Source: Lachnospiraceae bacterium UBA6452
Lineage (GTDB): Bacteria; Bacillota; Clostridia; Lachnospirales; Lachnospiraceae
NCBI GenBank assembly: GCA_002441865.1
Contig: DJNY01000233.1
Location: 1-5,609 of the forward strand
Reading direction: 5' to 3'
DNA length: 5,609 bases
Shown here: one piece after another, positions 1-5,210 of the stretch
How the letters are laid out: every line of letters begins with the position of its first letter
Numbering within the stretch: the stretch's first letter is position 1
Made by a program: the position numbers and the translations under genes
The notes under the pieces: model-generated
The model's input: only the letters and a program-made list of their open reading frames with translations
The model's database searches: none
Told to the model about the DNA's origin: nothing

Positions 1-124
1 TCTCGCCGCCGGGTAAACGAGCGATAAATCTCAGTCGCCTACACTATCGATTGCTTGCTACATGCTGTTCCTGTTTTTGTATCCATAACTTTCATCCAAG
101 TCGTTTACGCCTGATAATAACGTT
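1..124. other. Non-coding sequence downstream of pflA
   Basis: No convincing gene was found here. The stretch lies after the pflA stop codon (minus strand) and is cut by the window edge. The first 50 bases are richer in GC and CG dinucleotides than the rest and resemble in character the GC-rich spacer at 960-1090. A weak inverted repeat pairs GTAAACGA (13-20) with TCGTTTAC (101-108), too far apart to be a normal terminator. No hairpin followed by a T-run is visible on the minus strand, so the pflA terminator was not found in this window. Confidence 0.5.
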
Positions 125-859
125 TTACTCTTTCGTAAATTCCAGGATCTTCTTGGCGTTTGCAATACGATCCTCAGTCGGCGGATCCACGCCTTCCAGC
201 TTATACGGAATACCAAGTTCTTTCCACTTATAAGCACCAAGTGTATGATATGGTAAAACTTCCACCTTCTTGACCGTATCCAGCGTGTCAATGAATTCTC
301 TTGTTTTCTTTAAATATTCATCATTATCTGTAATACCCGGTACAAGTACATGGCGGATCCACATCGGAATGCCCTGCTCAGATAAATATCTTGCGCAGTC
401 CAGAATATTCTTATTTGTATGACCTGTTAATTTCTTATGCTCTTCATCATCAATATGCTTGATATCCAGCATAACAAGGTCTGTATATTTGATCAGTTCA
501 TTAAACTTGGAGAAAAACGGTTCTTCCCTTGTAAACGGTTGTCCGCTGGTATCCAATGTTGTATTGATGCCTCTTTCATGGGCTTTTCTGAACAGTTCAA
601 CCAAAAAGTCGATCTGCAGGAGTGCCTCTCCACCGCTTACCGTAATACCGCCTTTATCTCCCCAATAACTACGGAAACGCTCCGCTTTATCCAAAAGCTC
701 ATCAGCAGTCTGCAGGTTATCCGTTTCCGGATTCCATGTATCCACATTATGGCAATACTGACAACGCATATTGCAGCCCTTCAAAAAGATCAGATATCGG
801 ATACCCGGTCCATCGACTGCTCCAAATGATTCTAATGAATGTATTCTACCTTTCAGCAT
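125..859 (-). CDS. pflA: Pyruvate formate-lyase activating enzyme (radical SAM glycyl-radical activase)
   Basis: This 244-residue protein (E. coli PflA has 246) is a radical SAM activase. It uses S-adenosylmethionine and a [4Fe-4S] cluster to abstract a hydrogen from the conserved glycine of PflB, making the active glycyl radical; it acts in the cytoplasm. Visible motifs are the N-terminal FGAVDGPGIR, the cluster-binding CX3CX2C (C29, C33, C36) followed by YCHNVDTW as in authentic PflA, and the SAM-contacting SGGE at about 75-78. There is no extra ferredoxin-like cluster insert, which argues against the activases of other glycyl-radical enzymes. The ATG is supported by AGAAAGGA (minus strand, 866-873) six bases upstream. 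It lies 305 nt downstream of pflB on the same strand. No clear promoter of its own was found, so it is probably reached by read-through from pflB. Confidence is very high. Confidence 0.97.
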   Translation of the reverse strand: MLKGRIHSLESFGAVDGPGIRYLIFLKGCNMRCQYCHNVDTWNPETDNLQTADELLDKAERFRSYWGDKGGITVSGGEALLQIDFLVELFRKAHERGINTTLDTSGQPFTREEPFFSKFNELIKYTDLVMLDIKHIDDEEHKKLTGHTNKNILDCARYLSEQGIPMWIRHVLVPGITDNDEYLKKTREFIDTLDTVKKVEVLPYHTLGAYKWKELGIPYKLEGVDPPTEDRIANAKKILEFTKE

Positions 860-942
860 ACATAATCCTTTCTCTGCCCCGCAGGCAGCCAGCTTTCATT
901 ATTTTTACTTATTACTATTTACCAAAACCGTTTTTTCATACG

Positions 943-956
943 TTTCATATATGAAA
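943..956. promoter_or_regulatory. Perfect 14-bp palindrome upstream of pflA
   Basis: TTTCATATATGAAA reads the same on both strands, with its centre about 90 bases upstream of the pflA start. Partial ACG/CGT flanks extend the symmetry. It could be an operator for a dimeric regulator of pflA, or chance symmetry in AT-rich DNA. No clear -35/-10 pair was found beside it. Confidence 0.25.
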
Positions 957-1086
957 TTCGTTACCTCTTTCACACTCGAAATTCCTGCCAGCTTCGCTGT
1001 CAGCCGCGCTTCGCGCTTTCTAATTTCTCGTGTACGCTCGGTCGAAATCAAATGTCCGCTTCGCGGTCGCTTGATTCCGTTACCTC
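953..1086. repeat. GC-rich multi-hairpin element between pflB and pflA
   Basis: This spacer segment stands out from the AT-rich DNA next to it. It holds three small hairpins built on the same NNGC-TTC-GCNN plan: CAGC/GCTG (989-999), GCGC/GCGC (1006-1016) and CCGC/GCGG (1056-1066). The third is nested in a larger imperfect hairpin (1043-1079) whose outer arms are AATCAA (1046-1051) and TTGATT (1071-1076). The segment is bracketed by a direct repeat, ATTCGTTACCTC at 956-967 and ATTCCGTTACCTC at 1074-1086. No reading frame in it looks like a protein. It resembles a REP/MITE-like intergenic repeat, or a structured mRNA segment between pflB and pflA. Multi-copy status cannot be seen from one window. 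Confidence 0.5.
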
Positions 1087-1099
1087 GCTACACATAGAA

Positions 1100-1127
1100 C
1101 GGGATCGGGTGAATACGCCCGATCCCG
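1100..1127 (-). terminator. Strong hairpin after pflB, possible leaky terminator or processing site
   Basis: A perfect 10-bp GC-rich stem, CGGGATCGGG (1100-1109) with CCCGATCCCG (1118-1127), closes an 8-base loop 37 bases past the pflB stop. On the minus strand the stem is followed only by TTCTATGTG, not a proper U-run. It is therefore either an inefficient terminator or a hairpin that stabilises the pflB 3' end. Either would give more pflB than pflA message, which fits an activase being needed in smaller amounts than its target. Confidence 0.6.
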
Positions 1128-1164
1128 AAAATTGCATTATCTGAACTTTAGAATCTGTTTCTGA

Positions 1165-3432
1165 TTACAGTCTCTTATGGCAAGTTCTTGCGATAACGTC
1201 ATCCTGCTGCTCTTTTGTTAAGCTGATGAATTTAACAGCATAACCAGATACACGGATTGTGAAGTTAGCATATTCAGGTTTTTCTGGATGTGCCTGAGCA
1301 TCTAACAGTTTTTCTGTACCGAATACGTTTACATTGAGGTGATGAGCACCACGATCGAAGTATCCGTCGAGAACGCCTGCCAGAGTTGTCTTCTGCTCGT
1401 CAAGGTCATGACCAAGAGCTGAAGGAGCCATTGTCTGTGTATTAGAAATACCATCAAGAGCATATTCATAAGGAAGTTTAGCAACTGAGTTAAGAGATGC
1501 TAACAGTCCGCTCTGCTCTGCACCGTAAGATGGTGAAGCACCTGGTGCAAATGGTGTGTATGCTGCTCTGCCATCCGGAAGAGCACCTGTAGCCTTACCA
1601 TATACAACGTTAGATGTAATTGTAAGGATAGATGTTGTAGGCTCAGAATTTCTGTATGTGTGGTTCTTTTTGATCTTCTCAATGAATGTCTTCAGAAGCC
1701 ATACTGCAAATTCATCTGCTCTAGGATCATCATTACCATATTTCGGGAAGTCGCCTTCTGTCTGGAAGTCAACTGCACATCCCTGATCATCACGGATAAC
1801 TTTAACCTTTGCATATTTGATAGCTGACAGAGAGTCTGCTACATGAGAAAGACCAGCGATACCTGTAGCGAATGTTCTCCTTACATCTGTATCGATCAGA
1901 GCCATCTCAGCTGCTTCATAGTAATATTTATCATGCATATAATGGATCAGATTCAGGATGTTTACATACAGAGATGCACACCAGTCAAGCATGATATCGT
2001 ATTTATGCATAACTTCGTCGAAATCAAGGTATTCAGAAGTAATAGGTGCGATTTCAGGACCACACTGCATATGCTTACCGTCTTTGTCAAGATGCTTCTC
2101 ATCTTTACCACCGTTGATAGCGTAAAGGAGACATTTAGCAAGGTTAGCACGTGCACCGAAGAACTGGATCTCTTTACCTGTCTGTGTAGCGGATACGCAG
2201 CAGCAGATGCTGTAGTCATCGCCCCAGATTGGCTTCATAACATCATCATTCTCATACTGGATAGAAGATGTTGTAACGGAAATCTTAGAAGCATATTTCT
2301 TGAAGTTATCCGATAATTTGCTTGAGTACAGAACTGTTAAGTTCGGCTCCGGGCTAGGTCCCATGTTTTCAAGAGTATGCAGGAAACGGTAGTCGTTCTT
2401 TGTAACCATTGAACGTCCGTCCATACCGATACCACCAACTTCCAGAGTAGCCCATACAGGGTCACCTGAGAATAACTGGTTGTAAGAAGGGATACGGGCA
2501 AACTTAACCATACGGAATTTCATTGTCATATGGTCGATCAGCTCCTGCGCTTCCTTCTCTGTTAATGTACCTTCTTCAAGGTCACGGTTGATATAAATAT
2601 CAAGGAATGTAGAAATACGTCCAACTGACATTGCAGCACCGTTCTGTGTCTTGATAGCTGCAAGGTAGCCAAAGTATAACCACTGAACTGCTTCTTTAGC
2701 GTTTGTAGCAGGACCTGAAATATCATAGCCATAAATCTTAGCCATTTCTTTCATTCCCTGAAGAGCTTTGATCTGCTCAGCAATCTCTTCTCTTAAACGG
2801 ATAATGTCCTCTGTCATTGTTCCGTTTCCACAGTTCTTCTTATCTTCTTTCTTCTTCTCGATCAGGAAATCGATACCGTACAGAGCAACTCTTCTGTAGT
2901 CACCTACGATACGTCCACGTCCGTAAGTATCTGGAAGACCTGTAACGATATGTGTATGACGAGCAACTTTCATCTCATCTGTGTATGCATCAAATACTGC
3001 CTGGTTATGAGTCTTGTGATACTCATTGAAGATCTTGTCGAATTTAGGATTTACTTCAAAACCATATGTGCTTGCTGCCTGCTGAGCCATCTTGATACCA
3101 CCGTATGGCATAAATGCTCTCTTTAATGGCTTATCTGTCTGAAGACCTACGATCTGCTCGAGATCTTTCATAGACTCATCAATGTAGCCAGGGCCATAAG
3201 CTGTTAAACTTGAAACAACCTCTGTCTCACATTCCAGAACACCGTTGTGCTCACGTTCTTCTTTCTGCAGCTCCTGAAGTCTTCCCCAAAGCTTATCTGT
3301 TGCTTCAGTAGGTCCTTCCAGGAAGCTTTCATCTCCATCATATGGAGTGTAGTTTGTCTGGATAAAGTTACGTACATTGACGTCTACATCCCAATGGCCA
3401 TCTTTCTTAAAGCCTCTCCATGCTTCTGCCAT
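1165..3432 (-). CDS. pflB: Formate C-acetyltransferase (pyruvate formate-lyase)
   Basis: This 755-residue glycyl-radical enzyme (E. coli PflB has 760) converts pyruvate and CoA to acetyl-CoA and formate during anaerobic fermentation in the cytoplasm. The sequence shows [17 protein letters not shown] near 165-181 (substrate-side arginines), the catalytic cysteine pair in ICCCVS (C411-C412, with an extra C410), FGARANLAK (arginine 428, equivalent to E. coli R435 by alignment from memory), [10 protein letters not shown] near 619-628, and the C-terminal radical loop RVSGYAVKF with the glycine at 730. The catalytic cysteine pair and the LPDTYGRGR pyruvate region identify it as true PFL rather than a diol dehydratase or choline lyase. 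The ATG has an excellent AAGGAGG (3442-3448, minus strand) nine bases upstream. It is transcribed before pflA and is divergent from a ferredoxin gene. Confidence 0.99.
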   Translation of the reverse strand: MAEAWRGFKKDGHWDVDVNVRNFIQTNYTPYDGDESFLEGPTEATDKLWGRLQELQKEEREHNGVLECETEVVSSLTAYGPGYIDESMKDLEQIVGLQTDKPLKRAFMPYGGIKMAQQAASTYGFEVNPKFDKIFNEYHKTHNQAVFDAYTDEMKVARHTHIVTGLPDTYGRGRIVGDYRRVALYGIDFLIEKKKEDKKNCGNGTMTEDIIRLREEIAEQIKALQGMKEMAKIYGYDISGPATNAKEAVQWLYFGYLAAIKTQNGAAMSVGRISTFLDIYINRDLEEGTLTEKEAQELIDHMTMKFRMVKFARIPSYNQLFSGDPVWATLEVGGIGMDGRSMVTKNDYRFLHTLENMGPSPEPNLTVLYSSKLSDNFKKYASKISVTTSSIQYENDDVMKPIWGDDYSICCCVSATQTGKEIQFFGARANLAKCLLYAINGGKDEKHLDKDGKHMQCGPEIAPITSEYLDFDEVMHKYDIMLDWCASLYVNILNLIHYMHDKYYYEAAEMALIDTDVRRTFATGIAGLSHVADSLSAIKYAKVKVIRDDQGCAVDFQTEGDFPKYGNDDPRADEFAVWLLKTFIEKIKKNHTYRNSEPTTSILTITSNVVYGKATGALPDGRAAYTPFAPGASPSYGAEQSGLLASLNSVAKLPYEYALDGISNTQTMAPSALGHDLDEQKTTLAGVLDGYFDRGAHHLNVNVFGTEKLLDAQAHPEKPEYANFTIRVSGYAVKFISLTKEQQDDVIARTCHKRL

Positions 3433-3479
3433 GAAAATATACCTCCTTCTAATTGGTAAGAATACTATAATTTAACAGC

Positions 3480-3499
3480 TTGGAAATGCAGTTTTCCAA
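3480..3499. promoter_or_regulatory. Inverted repeat in the pflB leader
   Basis: A perfect repeat, TTGGAAA (3480-3486), six bases, TTTCCAA (3493-3499), is centred about 20 bases downstream of the transcription start predicted for pflB. It could be a repressor operator or a small hairpin in the 5' untranslated RNA. The regulator is not identifiable from sequence. Confidence 0.4.
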
Positions 3500-3517
3500 A
3501 CTATTTTTTACGTTAAA

Positions 3518-3547
3518 AGTGTACTACTTATCCGGGCAAAGTGTCAA
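3518..3547 (-). promoter_or_regulatory. pflB promoter
   Basis: On the minus strand a consensus -35 TTGACA (3542-3547) is followed, after 18 bases, by TACACT (3518-3523), matching four of six positions of TATAAT. Transcription would begin near 3511, giving a leader of about 80 bases ahead of pflB. The perfect -35 and the very good ribosome site fit an abundantly made enzyme. A TATAGT closer to the gene lacks a credible -35. Confidence 0.65.
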
Positions 3548-3558
3548 CCATTTTGCGC

Positions 3559-3580
3559 AATGTATACGATTTTATACATT
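3559..3580. promoter_or_regulatory. 22-bp inverted repeat upstream of the pflB -35 box
   Basis: AATGTATA (3559-3566), six bases, TATACATT (3573-3580) is a perfect 8-bp-arm repeat. Its centre lies about 59 bases upstream of the predicted pflB start, a position typical of activator sites. It is more than 100 bases from the ferredoxin start. It abuts an 8-bp palindrome TTGCGCAA (3553-3560). The arms do not match the CRP/FNR consensus, so no regulator is named. Confidence 0.5.
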
Positions 3581-3600
3581 TTTCTTCCGCACTTTTCGCC

Positions 3601-3630
3601 TGCCGGAAATATTCCAAAAATATCCCGGCA
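3601..3630. promoter_or_regulatory. Inverted repeat with TGCCGG ends
   Basis: TGCCGG (3601-3606) and CCGGCA (3625-3630) form perfect 6-bp GC arms around an AT-rich 18-base centre that is only partly self-complementary. It lies between the two divergent promoters, about 20 bases upstream of the ferredoxin -35 box. It may be an operator or a DNA bend site; there is no T-run on either side to make it a terminator. Confidence 0.3.
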
Positions 3631-3648
3631 AATAAATGAGAATTCCTC

Positions 3649-3677
3649 TTGTATTTCCATCATTTTTTTTATATAAT
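3649..3677 (+). promoter_or_regulatory. Ferredoxin promoter
   Basis: A perfect -10 TATAAT (3672-3677) stands exactly 17 bases after TTGTAT (3649-3654), which keeps the key TTG of the -35 box. Transcription would begin near 3684, leaving a leader of about 79 bases. The T-run in the spacer (3663-3670) is unusual but compatible with sigma-A promoters of AT-rich Firmicutes. Confidence 0.65.
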
Positions 3678-3691
3678 GTGGTGTAGTTGTT

Positions 3692-3711
3692 ATTGATATA
3701 AAAATATCAAT
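3692..3711. promoter_or_regulatory. 20-bp palindrome at the ferredoxin transcription start (Rex-like spacing)
   Basis: ATTGATAT (3692-3699), AAAA, ATATCAAT (3704-3711) is a perfect inverted repeat centred about 18 bases into the predicted transcript. Its 18-bp core TTGATAT-N4-ATATCAA has the length and the TTG/CAA ends of clostridial Rex sites (TTGTTAA-N4-TTAACAA), but differs at two positions per half. Binding here would block transcription, so it reads as a repressor operator. Assignment to Rex is a guess; a weak RNA hairpin is the alternative. Confidence 0.45.
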
Positions 3712-3762
3712 CTCAGTAAAATGAAGTTATGAAAAGTTTCAGAAAACAAGGAGGATATCATT

Positions 3763-3933
3763 ATGGCACGTAAGATTAATGACGGATGTGTAGCTTGTGG
3801 CGCTTGTGAAGGTGCCTGCCCGGTTGGAGCAATCAGCATGGGAGACGGCAAATTCGAAATCGATGCATCTGTATGTATCGACTGTGGCGCTTGTGAAGGT
3901 GCCTGCCCTACAGGTTCTATCGAAGAAGCTTAA
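3763..3933 (+). CDS. fdx: 2[4Fe-4S] clostridial-type ferredoxin
   Basis: This 56-residue protein starts MARKINDGC and ends IEEA. It carries two classic cluster motifs: C9-x2-C12-x2-C15-x3-C19-P and C38-x2-C41-x2-C44-x3-C48-P. That is the complete set of eight ligands for two [4Fe-4S] clusters in the usual length of 55-60 residues, so it is intact and functional in appearance. Such ferredoxins are soluble low-potential carriers between pyruvate:ferredoxin oxidoreductase, hydrogenase and Rnf, and can reduce radical SAM enzymes. The ATG has AAGGAGG (3748-3754) eight bases upstream. The gene is divergent from pflB, monocistronic, and closed by a strong terminator. A link to PflA activation is inference from position and chemistry. 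Its two halves share an unusually long identical DNA stretch. Confidence 0.97.
   Translation: MARKINDGCVACGACEGACPVGAISMGDGKFEIDASVCIDCGACEGACPTGSIEEA
3796..3908 (+). repeat. 26-nt exact internal duplication in the ferredoxin gene
   Basis: Positions 3796-3821 and 3883-3908 are identical over 26 bases, 87 bases (29 codons) apart. Both encode the cluster-binding CGACEGACP. The protein duplication is ancient in the family; identity at every synonymous site is the odd part. Confidence 0.9.
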
Positions 3934-3964
3934 TATCTGAAAGAATATGATTGAATAAGCGAAT

Positions 3965-3999
3965 AAATAAGAGGACTTCCGATGGAAGTCCTCTTATTT
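3965..3999. terminator. Bidirectional terminator between ferredoxin and lipoprotein genes
   Basis: A perfect stem pairs ATAAGAGGACTTCC (3967-3980) with GGAAGTCCTCTTAT (3984-3997), extended by A-T pairs on both sides, around a 3-base GAT loop. T-rich sequence follows on the plus strand and the A-rich left flank gives a T-rich tail on the minus strand. It lies 31 bases past the ferredoxin stop and about 35 bases past the lipoprotein stop, so it serves both convergent genes. Confidence 0.93.
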
Positions 4000-4034
4000 T
4001 TATGTCTTTACCAGCGTTGCAGCCGTCAGACATG

Positions 4035-4580
4035 CTATTCTACAGGTGTAACCGTTCCTTTAATTTCAACAATTTCATAATCGCAGCTCACCGCCGCTGT
4101 ATAACTATCCACCACATAATCATCCAGCTTTATATATTTGTCCCTTTCGCAATCTTCCTTCATATTGCCGCTCACATTTGTATCAATAGTGAAGGTATGT
4201 TCAATTTTTCTTTCTTCCTTCGCTTCCTCAGCCCAAGCTCCAGCTTCTATTTTTGACCATACATATCCCATTTCTGTTGCTGTTACTTTAAGCGTAACCT
4301 CTACATTATTGTAAACAAAATTGGGGGAAGCCCCCTCCACAGAGCAACTGAGGTACAATGCATTTGAACATATGATGCCATTTAAAGTGCCATCAGGCAC
4401 CCTAAATTGCCGAATGCCATTTTTCCCATCCGGTATGAGCGATTCAACACTACTACAAGAAATCGTCAGATAATCACTATAATTATCAGTTGTTAACTTT
4501 ATGTCCTTACTTTTCCCACATCCGGTCAACATTGTTACCAGTATAATACTTGTCAGTATCAAACTTATTCTTTTCTTCAT
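4035..4580 (-). CDS. Putative secreted lipoprotein of unknown function
   Basis: This 181-residue protein has a type II signal peptide: basic MKKR, a hydrophobic stretch (about 6-18), then the lipobox LTGC with the lipidated cysteine at 21. The mature part (about 160 residues) should be anchored outside the cell membrane. No family is recognised. It has alternating hydrophobic segments suggesting a beta-sandwich fold (about 93-102, 127-136, 150-179), an acidic/basic helix-like stretch near 112-126, and five further cysteines (42, 71, 79, 144, 166) that could form disulphides. The ATG has GGAGAG (4589-4594, minus strand) eight bases upstream, inside the last codons of the preceding gene. One base separates the two genes, so they are translationally coupled. 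It is the second gene of an operon controlled from the 4797-4825 promoter and ends into the shared terminator. Confidence 0.85.
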   Translation of the reverse strand: MKKRISLILTSIILVTMLTGCGKSKDIKLTTDNYSDYLTISCSSVESLIPDGKNGIRQFRVPDGTLNGIICSNALYLSCSVEGASPNFVYNNVEVTLKVTATEMGYVWSKIEAGAWAEEAKEERKIEHTFTIDTNVSGNMKEDCERDKYIKLDDYVVDSYTAAVSCDYEIVEIKGTVTPVE

Positions 4581-4581
4581 T

Positions 4582-4758
4582 TTACTTTCTCTCCATTTTT
4601 ATCTTTCTCGGGCATTTTGCGTTTACAGGGATTCGCCACGGGCATCCTTTAGAATCTTGTTCTACGCCATCGATCAGACCTTTTCTGCACCAGCCAGAAA
4701 TAACAGGCTGTGAATATCCCCATTTTTCGGAAGCCTCTTTTGTACCCATATATTCCAC
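4582..4758 (-). CDS. Small excisionase-like helix-turn-helix DNA-binding protein
   Basis: This 58-residue gene has a GTG start. It reads MEYMGTKEASEKWGYSQ, then VISGWCRKGLI (about 19-29), and a hairpin/wing segment leading to PWRIPVNAKCP (40-50). This matches the short MerR/excisionase-type winged-helix proteins (HTH_17-like; typical family pattern tKEAAekWgls..rV..lc..GrI.Ga....g..W.IP.dA.kP) that are common in Lachnospiraceae. GTG is chosen because GGGGGGAG (4765-4772) lies six bases upstream; an adjacent TTG is too close and ATG at codon 4 too far. An in-frame stop lies just upstream. It is the first gene of the operon, with a lipoprotein one base downstream. It may act as a recombination directionality factor, a transcription regulator or an antitoxin-like partner; no integrase is in the window. 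Confidence 0.82.
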   Translation of the reverse strand: MEYMGTKEASEKWGYSQPVISGWCRKGLIDGVEQDSKGCPWRIPVNAKCPRKIKMERK

Positions 4759-4796
4759 CAATCTCTCCCCCCTTTCATTTGCATCTTAATATTGAT

Positions 4797-4825
4797 ATTT
4801 TAGAGTTTATAGCTCTAAAAGTCAA
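4797..4825 (-). promoter_or_regulatory. Promoter of the HTH-lipoprotein operon
   Basis: On the minus strand, -35 TTGACT (4820-4825, five of six) and -10 TAAAAT (4797-4802, five of six) are separated by exactly 17 bases. Transcription would begin near 4790, about 32 bases upstream of the GTG start at 4758. The promoter is near consensus, so it should be strong unless repressed. Confidence 0.75.
4798..4820. promoter_or_regulatory. Operator overlapping the HTH-lipoprotein promoter
   Basis: TTTTAGAG (4798-4805), seven bases, CTCTAAAA (4813-4820) is a perfect inverted repeat that fills the spacer of the promoter and touches both the -35 and -10 boxes. Bound protein would exclude RNA polymerase. 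The divergent XRE protein 52 bases away is the obvious candidate. A further half-site, TTTAGAG, lies at 4853-4859 next to that regulator's own start, suggesting autoregulation. Confidence 0.7.
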
Positions 4826-4844
4826 GGAATAATTATTATGCACG

Positions 4845-4850
4845 TATACT
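4845..4850 (+). promoter_or_regulatory. Possible -10 box for the XRE regulator gene
   Basis: TATACT matches five of six positions of TATAAT and lies 21 bases before the ATG at 4872. No good -35 is present at the right distance (TCAAGG at 4822-4827), so the promoter would be weak or activator-dependent. Its start point would fall on the TTTAGAG half-site at 4853-4859. Confidence 0.4.
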
Positions 4851-4871
4851 AGTTTAGAGGATATGTGAACT

Positions 4872-5096
4872 ATGAAATATAATGAAAGAATACGTGAGAT
4901 CAGAGAAGATCATTCCCTGACCCAACAGAAAATTGCAGACCTTCTGCATATAGGACAGCGTACCTATGCAGACTATGAGAGCGGCAAAACCAGAATTCCT
5001 GTAGACAGCCTTTTGGTTCTTGCCCGTTATTATAATGTGTCTGTAGATTATATTTCCGGTGCCAGCAATGTAAAAACAAAGTATCCGACAAAATAA
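4872..5096 (+). CDS. XRE/Cro-CI family transcriptional regulator
   Basis: This 74-residue protein is essentially one HTH_3 (lambda repressor-like) domain. The helix-turn-helix is LTQQKIADLLHIGQRTYADY (residues about 16-35), followed by ESGKTRIPVDSLLVLARYYNVSVDYISG (about 36-63), the classic closing helices, and a short basic tail. There is no sensor domain, membrane segment or peptidase motif, so control would be by level, dimerisation or a partner protein. The ATG is preceded by a modest AGAGGA (4856-4861) ten bases upstream. The gene is divergent from the HTH-lipoprotein operon, and the shared 113-base spacer contains a perfect inverted repeat in that operon's promoter. It most likely represses the operon and perhaps itself. 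Family is certain; target is inference. Confidence 0.93.
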   Translation: MKYNERIREIREDHSLTQQKIADLLHIGQRTYADYESGKTRIPVDSLLVLARYYNVSVDYISGASNVKTKYPTK

Positions 5097-5170
5097 AGGA
5101 ATTTCTATAGAGCTCTTTCTATTCTATTTGTTTTCATCTATAAGGTAAATATACATATCACAGGCAGCAA

Positions 5171-5196
5171 AAAAGGACAGCTTACGCTGTCCTTTT
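5171..5196. terminator. Bidirectional terminator between XRE regulator and dnaB
   Basis: AAAAGGACAGC (5171-5181) pairs perfectly with GCTGTCCTTTT (5186-5196) across a TTAC loop. On the minus strand the stem ends in a run of six T (complement of 5169-5174), a strong terminator 14 bases past the dnaB stop. On the plus strand it ends in TTTTGATC, a weaker one for the XRE gene about 75 bases upstream. Confidence 0.9.
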
Positions 5197-5210
5197 GATC
5201 ATTATCATTC

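Larger units (their letters stand above)
3433..3762. other. Divergent pflB / ferredoxin control region
   Basis: This 330-nt AT-rich spacer contains no gene. It holds one promoter for each flanking gene, both ribosome sites, and four inverted repeats (3480-3499, 3559-3580, 3601-3630, 3692-3711) listed separately. Two of the repeats lie just downstream of a predicted start of transcription, one on each side. One lies just upstream of the pflB -35 box. Such density suggests that both genes are regulated, plausibly by redox or carbon signals. Confidence 0.7.

Noticed and set aside
13..108. GTAAACGA / TCGTTTAC inverted repeat after pflA, considered as a terminator or element end
   Set aside because: The arms are only 8 bases and about 80 bases apart, with no T-run and no target duplication visible.
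58..291. Minus-strand open frame overlapping the 3' end of pflA
   Set aside because: It is in a different frame from pflA and overlaps its conserved end; the product is rich in R, W and S, typical of a frame shadow.
437..829. Long open frame on the plus strand opposite pflA
   Set aside because: It is antisense to a certain gene, has no convincing ribosome site and its product has no protein-like motif pattern.
870..945. Possible separate promoter for pflA on the minus strand
   Set aside because: TTGGTA with ATAATG at 17 bases is too weak in this AT-rich stretch to call.
736..1097. Plus-strand open frames across the pflA start and the pflA-pflB spacer
   Set aside because: They cross the GC-rich hairpin block, start inside pflA antisense, lack ribosome sites and give low-complexity, Phe/Tyr-rich products.
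1843..2316. 157-codon open frame on the plus strand inside pflB
   Set aside because: It lies fully antisense to pflB; the composition is a shadow of the pflB codons.
4501..4789. Plus-strand open frames opposite the small HTH gene and lipoprotein start
   Set aside because: The minus-strand reading gives a recognisable HTH protein with a good ribosome site and operon spacing; the plus-strand products are Phe/Ser-rich shadows.
5109..5116. AGAGCTCT palindrome downstream of the XRE gene, considered as another operator
   Set aside because: It shares only TAGAG/CTCT with the 4798-4820 operator, lacks the 7-base spacing and lies between a stop codon and a terminator.
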